Positions 1 to 4,152 of a DNA stretch of 6,566 bases are shown here, piece after piece. A program made the position numbers and the translations under genes. This stretch comes from an uncultured bacterium (lineage in GTDB: Bacteria > Actinomycetota > Coriobacteriia > Coriobacteriales > Coriobacteriaceae): positions 1-6,566 of the forward strand of contig CAJMRR010000118.1 in the NCBI GenBank assembly GCA_905215835.1, written 5' to 3'. Under the pieces are notes generated by a model. It was not told the origin of the DNA, did not search any database, and saw only the letters and a list, made by a program, of their open reading frames with translations. Position 1 is the first letter of the stretch, and every line of letters begins with the position of its first letter.

Positions 1-947
1 ATGTCCTCGATGGTCACCTTGCGCTCGGGCACGCGGCTCCAGGGGATATCGTCGCTCTCGGGCGTGTAGTCGGCGTCGGGGCCATCCCACACGTCGCTGG
101 GGTTGAGACAGCGCTGCATGTACCACGCGCGCGGCGTGTTGTAGACGTGGTCGCTGTCGCTGTGCGAGCCAAAGGCCTCGCGCGGGTTAAAGACCGCAGC
201 CGGGCCGTCGCCCTCGACGCCCAGCGTCAGGTCCAGATGCCACTCGGCCATCCAGGCGCGCAAGTCGGCGGAGCACATGTGGTCGGCCTGGGCGCCCTCG
301 GCGTCATCCAGGTCAAAGCTGTCGATACCCAGCTGGTTGGGCATGGTCACATAGGCGTCGTCAGGCACGCGCTTGGCAATCCAGTGGTGACCACCGATGG
401 TCTCGAGCCACCAGATCTCGTCCACATCACTAAAGGCGATGCCGTTGTTCTCGTAGGTGCCGTAGCGCTCGAGCAGGTCGCCCAGGATACGAACGCCGTC
501 GCGGGCGGACTTGGCATACGGCAGCACCAGGGTCACCATGTCCTCCTCGCCCAAGCCGCCGGGCTGTGCCGGAACGTATCCGTCCTCGCCCTCGTTGCCC
601 TTGGCGGGTACGTAGTCGACGAGCGGATCGGCGCCGCGGACGCGCTCGTTGGTGGTGAGCGTCTCGGTTGCGGACATGCCCACATTGAGCTCGTTAAAAC
701 CGGCCTCGGCCCAGATGCCGTGGCCCGGGACAACATCGGGGACACTCGTGTAGCGCATGGGGTTATCGGGCAGCTCAACGGTCAGGTGACTCAGGACGCT
801 CGTGTAGACGCGCGGCTGCTCGTCGGGATGCACCACGCGCATACGCTTGGGCTCAAACACCCCGTTGGACGAGTCCTCGTTACGCGCGACAAGCGTCGAC
901 CCGTCGTAGCTCGCGTTCTTACCGACCAGAATCGTTGTGCACGGCAT
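1..947 (-). CDS. C69-family dipeptidase (PepD-like), C-terminus cut off by window edge
   Basis: Likely a cytosolic dipeptidase of peptidase family C69 (U34), an N-terminal-nucleophile hydrolase that releases amino acids from dipeptides. The reading frame is open for 315 codons with no stop. The protein begins MPCTTILVGKNASYDGSTL and continues VARNEDSSNG, the N-terminal signature of this family. Cys3 is the expected catalytic nucleophile and would be exposed after removal of only two residues. WAEAGFNELNVGMSATET (about 86-103) and WWLETIGGHHWIAKRVP (about 180-196) are further typical stretches. Family members are usually about 450-550 residues, so roughly a third is missing. There is no signal peptide. 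I chose the ATG at 947 because a strong AAGGAGG (960-954) sits 6 bases upstream; the in-frame ATG at 953 abuts the Shine-Dalgarno. The gene lies in the same direction as folD but is separated from it by 355 bp and a probable terminator, so it is probably a separate unit. Family assignment is firm; the exact peptide substrate is unknown. Confidence 0.93.
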   Translation of the reverse strand, partial: MPCTTILVGKNASYDGSTLVARNEDSSNGVFEPKRMRVVHPDEQPRVYTSVLSHLTVELPDNPMRYTSVPDVVPGHGIWAEAGFNELNVGMSATETLTTNERVRGADPLVDYVPAKGNEGEDGYVPAQPGGLGEEDMVTLVLPYAKSARDGVRILGDLLERYGTYENNGIAFSDVDEIWWLETIGGHHWIAKRVPDDAYVTMPNQLGIDSFDLDDAEGAQADHMCSADLRAWMAEWHLDLTLGVEGDGPAAVFNPREAFGSHSDSDHVYNTPRAWYMQRCLNPSDVWDGPDADYTPESDDIPWSRVPERKVTIED

Positions 948-983
948 GCGCATCCTCCTTGAGCGAAGAAATCAAACGGCAAC

Positions 984-1013
984 AGTGTATCGCTTCGGCG
1001 CAGAAAGGGCGAA
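984..1013 (-). promoter_or_regulatory. Weak candidate promoter for the C69 dipeptidase
   Basis: On the minus strand a -10-like TACACT (989-984) lies 18 bases from a poor -35-like TTCGCC (1013-1008). It would start a leader of about 30 bases ahead of the AAGGAGG at 960-954. The match is weak, and it is listed because it is the best candidate between the inverted-repeat element and the gene. Confidence 0.25.
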
Positions 1014-1030
1014 ACCACGGCCTCGGCAGC

Positions 1031-1268
1031 CCCCGTGGTCAAAAAATGCCAAATATGAGTACTGTCACAAATTTAGTGGCAGCAAATTGCACTGTTCCGG
1101 GCGCCGGGAATCCTCACCTGTCCAAAAACTGAGTCTAGTAATTCCCCATACGTCCAATAAAATTGGCTCTTTAACGATATTACTTATCGCTAAAGAGCCA
1201 AAATGATCTCAAACATATGTGACTAACTTGGCAACAGTACTCATATTTGGCATTTTTTGACCACGGGG
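1031..1268. repeat. 238-bp element with 35-bp perfect inverted-repeat ends (MITE-like or structured RNA)
   Basis: The left arm 1031-1065 begins CCCCGTGGTCAAAAAATGCC. It is the exact reverse complement of 1234-1268, 35 of 35 bases. The pairing continues imperfectly for 12 more bases (1066-1077 with 1222-1233, four mismatches). The 168-bp spacer holds a second, 17-bp hairpin (1163-1201) and a small GC-rich dyad around GGCGCC near 1100. The element fills most of the gene-free stretch 948-1302 between folD and the dipeptidase gene. It encodes no convincing protein; the short plus-strand frames through it have no ribosome binding site. I see no clear target-site duplication at its borders. It could be a non-autonomous mobile element, a dispersed extragenic palindrome, or a structured untranslated RNA. 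The inverted repeat is seen directly; its nature is inferred. Confidence 0.85.
1156..1201 (-). terminator. Probable Rho-independent terminator of the fchA-folD operon
   Basis: TTGGCTCTTTAACGATA (1163-1179) pairs with 1185-1201 over 17 positions around a 5-base loop. Read on the minus strand the stem is followed by TTTTATT (1162-1156), as expected for an intrinsic terminator about 100 bases after the folD stop. The single imperfect pair (1174/1190) is A-C in plus-strand RNA but G-U in minus-strand RNA, so the hairpin is fully paired only in the folD direction. The stem is less GC-rich than the plus-strand terminators of this window. It lies inside the inverted-repeat element. Confidence 0.6.
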
Positions 1269-1302
1269 TATCTAACCAACCCCCTAAACAGCCTCCAAAC
1301 GC

Positions 1303-2157
1303 CTATTTTACCGCGCGCTCAGCCGCCTCGATCACGTGCTTGGCGAGAATTGCTGTCGTCACGGCGCCCACGCCACCCGGCACGGGGGTGATTGCGCCAA
1401 CAACCGGCTCCGCGGCATCAAAATCGACGTCGCCGACCAGCTTGCCAGCGGCTTCGTCCCAATTAATGCCAACATCGATAATCGCCTGGTCCTCGCGGAC
1501 CGCATCTGCGCCAATCGTGCGCGCGCGTCCAACGGCGGCAACCACAATGTCGGCAGCACAGCACTCGGCGGCAAGATCGCGCGTATGCGTATGGCACGTC
1601 GTCACGGTTGCGTTGCGCGCCGTAAGCATGGCGGCAACGGGGCGGCCAATTACCAGTGAGCGTCCGACCACAGCAACCTTGGCCCCATCCAGCTCAACGC
1701 CGTAATGATCCAGCAAAGCAAGCACGGCTTCGGCTGTGCAGGGGGCAAAACCCTCGCCGCGCCCCGAAAGCGTGGTGAGCAGTGAAGCCGGCGTCATGGA
1801 GTCAACGTCCTTGGCGGGATCGAGCGCTGCGGCGACGGCGTTCTCGTCAAGGCCGGCGGGCAGCGGGCGGAACATCAGACAGCCATGAACAGCCGAATCG
1901 GTATTGATGTCCTCGACGGCCGTCAACAGCTCGTCCTGCGAAACATCGGCAGGAAGCAAAACGCGGCGAGCCTCAATGCCAACCTTCTCGCAGCGCTTGA
2001 GGGCACCGCGCTCGTAGGACAGGTCGTCCTCGCGCTCGCCCACACGAACGATGGCCAGCGTCGGTACAACACCGCGCTCGCGCAGGGCTGCACAGCGAGC
2101 AGCAAGTTCCTCGGTCAAAGCGCGAGCAACGGGAGCACCCTTCAGCAGTTCAGCCAT
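1303..2157 (-). CDS. folD: Methylene-tetrahydrofolate dehydrogenase (FolD family), cyclohydrolase site residues replaced
   Basis: A 284-residue cytosolic FolD-family enzyme that interconverts 5,10-methylene-THF and 5,10-methenyl-THF with NAD(P). The length is typical. Seen in the sequence are the Rossmann-site motif VVGRSLVIGRPVA (about 165-177), KDVDSMTP (116-123) with the conserved Asp119, DVGIN, and the C-terminal signature ITPVPGGVGAVTT. The usual YxxxK motif reads Y48-E-R-G-A52, so the catalytic Lys of bifunctional FolD is Ala; the Gln of the usual QLPLP motif is Phe96 (MFRPLP). This suggests a dehydrogenase that has lost cyclohydrolase activity, complemented by FchA next door. The ATG at 2157 was chosen because protein similarity starts at MAELLKG and an AGAGAGGA lies just upstream; the longer frame back to 2223 only overlaps fchA. 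It begins two bases after the fchA stop, implying translational coupling. Confidence 0.95.
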   Translation of the reverse strand: MAELLKGAPVARALTEELAARCAALRERGVVPTLAIVRVGEREDDLSYERGALKRCEKVGIEARRVLLPADVSQDELLTAVEDINTDSAVHGCLMFRPLPAGLDENAVAAALDPAKDVDSMTPASLLTTLSGRGEGFAPCTAEAVLALLDHYGVELDGAKVAVVGRSLVIGRPVAAMLTARNATVTTCHTHTRDLAAECCAADIVVAAVGRARTIGADAVREDQAIIDVGINWDEAAGKLVGDVDFDAAEPVVGAITPVPGGVGAVTTAILAKHVIEAAERAVK

Positions 2158-2159
2158 GG

Positions 2160-2792
2160 CTATCCTCTCTTCCTTGCAGCGTCGGAGGCGCGGCGCGCCA
2201 GCGCATCGGCGCGCGGCAACCATGTGTCGAGCAACTCATCACACGCCGTCTCGAGCTCCTCAGCACGAACGCGATCTTTCATAGACGTGGTGTTCGCAAA
2301 GAGCGTCAAGCTCGCGCCCTGCATAGCGGCACGGCAGAACACGGCGCCGCACGCCACATCGGACAGCAGCTGACGCGAACCCTTGTCGGCCATGTCCTCG
2401 AGCAGCGCCAGCGCACGCCCGCAGGCATCCATAATGCGATACGGCGGCATAGCGGCCACATGCAGCGCATCCTGAATCGCGGTCGCTCGAGCCGGATCGT
2501 CACGCGGAATACCGTACGCCGTGGACACCTGCCCGTAGGCACGAACGTCCTCGGCGACCAGACCCACAAGTTCCTGCGCCAACTCATCCGCCTGGGCAAA
2601 CGCGCGCGTCAGATCGTCTGCGCGATCGGCAAGCGCAGGGTTTGTCGCCCCATAGCGAGCAACCATCCCGCAAAGCGAGGCGCCCAGTGCACCTACAAAG
2701 GCGCTCGCGCTACCGCCGCCGGGAACCGGCTCGCGTGCGGCAAGCGCCTCGGCAAACTCTCGACATGTTTTATCCATCATCTCTTGGCTCAT
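2160..2792 (-). CDS. fchA: Methenyl-tetrahydrofolate cyclohydrolase / cyclodeaminase-family protein
   Basis: A 210-residue protein of the formiminotransferase-cyclodeaminase C-terminal family (FTCD_C), the size of stand-alone FchA enzymes. The family signature PVPGGGSASA is at residues 22-31, followed by a hydrophobic helical stretch (FVGALGASLCGMVA). EDVRAYGQV then AYGIPRDDP and AIQDALHVAAMPP match the conserved folate-binding region. FchA hydrolyses 5,10-methenyl-THF to 10-formyl-THF; relatives act as formimino-THF cyclodeaminases in histidine breakdown. The folD partner and the absence of a formiminotransferase domain or hut genes in view favour cyclohydrolase. The start is ATG 2792, with AAGGTG 7 bases upstream; the GTG at 2798 is only 2-3 bases from that site and is less likely. 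It is the first gene of an operon with folD, overlapping its ribosome binding site. Confidence 0.87.
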   Translation of the reverse strand: MSQEMMDKTCREFAEALAAREPVPGGGSASAFVGALGASLCGMVARYGATNPALADRADDLTRAFAQADELAQELVGLVAEDVRAYGQVSTAYGIPRDDPARATAIQDALHVAAMPPYRIMDACGRALALLEDMADKGSRQLLSDVACGAVFCRAAMQGASLTLFANTTSMKDRVRAEELETACDELLDTWLPRADALARRASDAARKRG

Positions 2793-2818
2793 ACGCACGC
2801 ACCTTCAAGTCATATACA

Positions 2819-2844
2819 TCGGTCGGGTGGCAACCGCCGACCGA
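2819..2844 (-). promoter_or_regulatory. Hairpin in the fchA leader
   Basis: TCGGTCGG (2819-2826) and CCGACCGA (2837-2844) form an 8-bp perfect stem with a 10-base loop, about 26 bases before the fchA start and just before its ribosome binding site. No T-run follows in either direction, so it is not a terminator. It could be an mRNA-stabilising 5' hairpin, a translational control element, or a DNA operator dyad. Confidence 0.5.
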
Positions 2845-2869
2845 CCGCATCAATCACATAATGGTGCTA

Positions 2870-2898
2870 AGTCTAGCCCATAAGTACATGAGCGTCAG
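2870..2898 (-). promoter_or_regulatory. Candidate sigma-70-type promoter for fchA-folD
   Basis: On the minus strand CTGACG (2898-2893) and TAGACT (2875-2870) are separated by exactly 17 bases, each matching four of six consensus positions. Transcription would start near 2863, giving a leader of about 70 bases that contains the 2819-2844 hairpin. It is the best-spaced candidate upstream of the operon. Confidence 0.4.
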
Positions 2899-2953
2899 CG
2901 CACCTGGCCATCGCGGATTTCTATGACGAACGATAGGCGTCGGCACCGCAAAC

Positions 2954-2972
2954 ATGGGACACATGGCCCACC
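2954..2972. repeat. 19-bp direct repeat, copy 1
   Basis: ATGGGACACATGGCCCACC is identical to 3162-3180 in the same orientation, 208 bp away. The sequence is an imperfect dyad with GGG and CCC arms around ACACATGG. It could be a protein-binding site or a member of a dispersed repeat family. Confidence 0.85.
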
Positions 2973-3021
2973 TTTCGAGACTTCCGGACGTCAAAAACTG
3001 AGGCATATCTATAAACAAGGA

Positions 3022-3115
3022 ACCTGTTGGGGCAACGCCCACGCACGCGCGCCCCATTAAATCAACGGGCACCTCACCCCGGGGAGGGCCGACAGCATCG
3101 GCCCTCCCCTCTTTT
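3022..3115 (+). ncRNA. Candidate small RNA or terminated leader upstream of the lipoprotein gene
   Basis: A -10-like TATAAA (3010-3015) sits about 65 bases before a perfect intrinsic terminator, with no recognisable coding gene between. The interval also holds TGGGGC (3028-3033) complementary to GCCCCA (3051-3056), or alternatively a GGGC/GCCC hairpin with a three-base loop (3030-3040). A transcript of about 90 structured bases would result. No good -35 box is visible, so start and strand of transcription are inferred. It could be an independent small RNA or a leader whose terminator controls read-through into the lipoprotein gene. Confidence 0.3.
3081..3115 (+). terminator. Strong Rho-independent terminator with no obvious upstream gene
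   Basis: GGGGAGGGCCGA (3081-3092) pairs perfectly with TCGGCCCTCCCC (3098-3109) around the loop CAGCA, followed by TCTTTT. The T-run lies on the plus-strand side only. All genes to the left are on the minus strand, so it does not end any recognised gene; see the small-RNA candidate. Confidence 0.88.
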
Positions 3116-3135
3116 GCGACCGCACATATTGCCAC

Positions 3136-3163
3136 TTGTCGGCGCAATTCCAGCCCCCAGAAT
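3136..3163 (+). promoter_or_regulatory. Weak candidate promoter for the lipoprotein gene
   Basis: TTGTCG (3136-3141) and CAGAAT (3158-3163) are 16 bases apart, each with four consensus matches, just after the 3081-3115 terminator. The second 19-bp repeat begins at the end of the -10 box, a position where a bound repressor would block initiation. Confidence 0.3.
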
Positions 3164-3180
3164 GGGACACATGGCCCACC
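3162..3180. repeat. 19-bp direct repeat, copy 2
   Basis: Identical to 2954-2972. It lies about 70 bases before the lipoprotein start and overlaps the end of its candidate -10 box. Confidence 0.85.
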
Positions 3181-3252
3181 CGAGCGAGCCGCTCGCGCGT
3201 ACAGTAAAGGCAGGTAATCCATGGGCGGTTACAGATCGAGGAGGACACGACC

Positions 3253-3846
3253 ATGAAAAAGAAGGCCTTTGCGATTCTCACCCTCTGCATCAGTCTCTTT
3301 GCCGCAGTTGCCTTGGTGGGTTGCGGTGGCAGCGACGGCGCTACCGGCAGCAGTGGTGGCGGTGGAGCGGAAAAGCCAGCCGTGGATATGAGGACTGACT
3401 TCATTTGGTTTAAAGTCGAGGTGCCCGAGGGCGTCGAAATCACGGACGTCGCAGGCGATACCGCCGACAGGGCCCAGTTTAAGTTCACCGAGAGCGAGCA
3501 TGCCAGCGACCGCTTCATCCCCGTCTTCGATCCTGACAAGAACGCCGATGAACTGTTTGACTACGAGGCAAAGTGGAAGGCCAACTCCGGATGGACCGAG
3601 AGCGATCCCGTTAAGTACAACGGCAAGACCTGGCGCAGCGCCTACTTTACGCACTCGGGCGGCGTGACGACCGAGTACTTCACCGACGTTGACGGCGGCA
3701 GCGTGTACGTGCGTATCGACAATGTCGAGGAGCACAAGGACGCCGTCGAGACCATGATGGAGTCTCTGGAATTTGCCGACGACATCGCCAAGGCCAAGAC
3801 CGAGGCCATGGACGTCAAGCTCGACGATATCGAGATCAAGCGCTAA
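3253..3846 (+). CDS. Small secreted lipoprotein of unknown function
   Basis: A 197-residue predicted lipoprotein. Residues 1-23 form a signal peptide: a KKK n-region, a hydrophobic core AFAILTLCISLFAAVAL, and the lipobox LVGC with Cys24 as the lipidation site. A Gly/Ser-rich spacer (25-40) follows, then a globular, acidic domain of about 155 residues with no membrane segment. This domain opens DFIWFKVEVPEGVE and alternates apparent strands (AYFTHSGGVTTEYFTDVDGGSVYVRID) with a final helix. The pattern recalls small single-domain lipoproteins of the PsbP/Mog1-like type, but I cannot assign a family. The start is supported by AGGAGG at 3239-3244, 8 bases upstream of the ATG. It appears monocistronic, with a terminator about 70 bases after the stop. 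It probably sits on the outer face of the membrane; its role is not deducible here. Confidence 0.9.
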   Translation: MKKKAFAILTLCISLFAAVALVGCGGSDGATGSSGGGGAEKPAVDMRTDFIWFKVEVPEGVEITDVAGDTADRAQFKFTESEHASDRFIPVFDPDKNADELFDYEAKWKANSGWTESDPVKYNGKTWRSAYFTHSGGVTTEYFTDVDGGSVYVRIDNVEEHKDAVETMMESLEFADDIAKAKTEAMDVKLDDIEIKR

Positions 3847-3918
3847 GCGACTGGCGAGCGCAGCGGGAAACACGGGCGCAGTGCAAACAAGCGACGGTAT
3901 CCCAGCGCTTCGTACCAA

Positions 3919-3951
3919 GGGAGGGCCGGTAAACCGACCCTCCCCTTTCTT
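3919..3951 (+). terminator. Rho-independent terminator of the lipoprotein gene
   Basis: GGGAGGG (3919-3925) pairs with CCCTCCC (3938-3944). After one C-A mismatch the stem continues CGG/CCG around a TAAA loop, and the tail is CTTTCTT. It closely resembles the 3081-3115 terminator (shared GGGAGGGCCG), so the lipoprotein gene lies between two similar terminators. Confidence 0.85.
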
Positions 3952-4096
3952 ATGCCGGTAGCCGACGAACGCAAGGATACCGGGCTCCGGAACCGCCCCA
4001 AATGTGGCAACAGTACGAAAACGACAAACACCCCAACACGTCCGCCCACCGATTTATTGCGCCGAGCAGACAATTAAACCAGCATCTTTAAACATC

Positions 4097-4114
4097 TGGT
4101 CAGTATAGTGACCA
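4097..4114 (+). promoter_or_regulatory. Operator-like dyad over the -10 box of the PI-PLC gene
   Basis: TGGTCA (4097-4102) and TGACCA (4109-4114) are perfect inverted repeats separated by GTATAG. The -10-like TATAGT (4104-4109) lies inside the dyad, about 44 bases before the ATG. No good -35 hexamer is found 16-18 bases upstream; instead CATCT occurs twice (4083-4087 and 4093-4097) ten bases apart. The arrangement suggests a repressor dimer at the -10, possibly with an activator site at the -35. The regulator is not in the window. Confidence 0.55.
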
Positions 4115-4152
4115 AAACTATCGCATAACCGCACTCTGCGAATGGAGAAGTT

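Larger units (their letters stand above)
2793..3252. other. 460-bp intergenic region between divergent fchA and the lipoprotein gene
   Basis: No convincing protein gene lies here. From left to right it holds the fchA leader hairpin and candidate promoter (minus strand), the first 19-bp repeat (2954-2972), a TATAAA box and tandem hairpins ending in a perfect terminator (3010-3115), then the candidate lipoprotein promoter overlapping the second 19-bp repeat (3162-3180). A 122-codon minus-strand frame (3222-2854) spans the region. It has no ribosome binding site, runs through the terminator and both repeats, and is judged spurious. Confidence 0.7.
3847..4152. other. 306-bp intergenic region between the lipoprotein and PI-PLC genes
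   Basis: It contains the lipoprotein terminator (3919-3951), a 12-mer TGGCAACAGTAC (4005-4016) also present in the right arm of the inverted-repeat element, and the PI-PLC control region (4079-4114). No protein gene was recognised. Confidence 0.7.

Noticed and set aside
147..962. Long plus-strand open frame of 271 codons
   Set aside because: It lies antisense to the C69 dipeptidase, whose family motifs are clear, and has no domain-like content; it is a GC-rich shadow frame.
937..1206. Plus-strand frame of 89 codons crossing the left arm of the inverted-repeat element
   Set aside because: It has no ribosome binding site, begins inside the dipeptidase gene on the other strand, and its sequence is dictated by the repeat and hairpin.
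1031..1268. Autonomous insertion sequence
   Set aside because: The 168-bp interior is too short for a transposase, no such fragment is readable, and no target-site duplication was found.
2158..2223. N-terminal extension of FolD by 22 residues
   Set aside because: It would overlap the end of fchA, is Arg-rich and unlike FolD N-termini; the ATG at 2157 has a ribosome binding site and matches the family start.
2854..3222. Minus-strand frame of 122 codons in the divergent intergenic region
   Set aside because: It runs through the perfect terminator stem, both 19-bp repeats and the candidate fchA promoter, and no ribosome binding site was seen.
3229..3918. Minus-strand frame of 229 codons over the lipoprotein gene
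   Set aside because: The plus-strand lipoprotein has a signal peptide, lipobox, ribosome binding site and terminator; the antisense frame has none of these.
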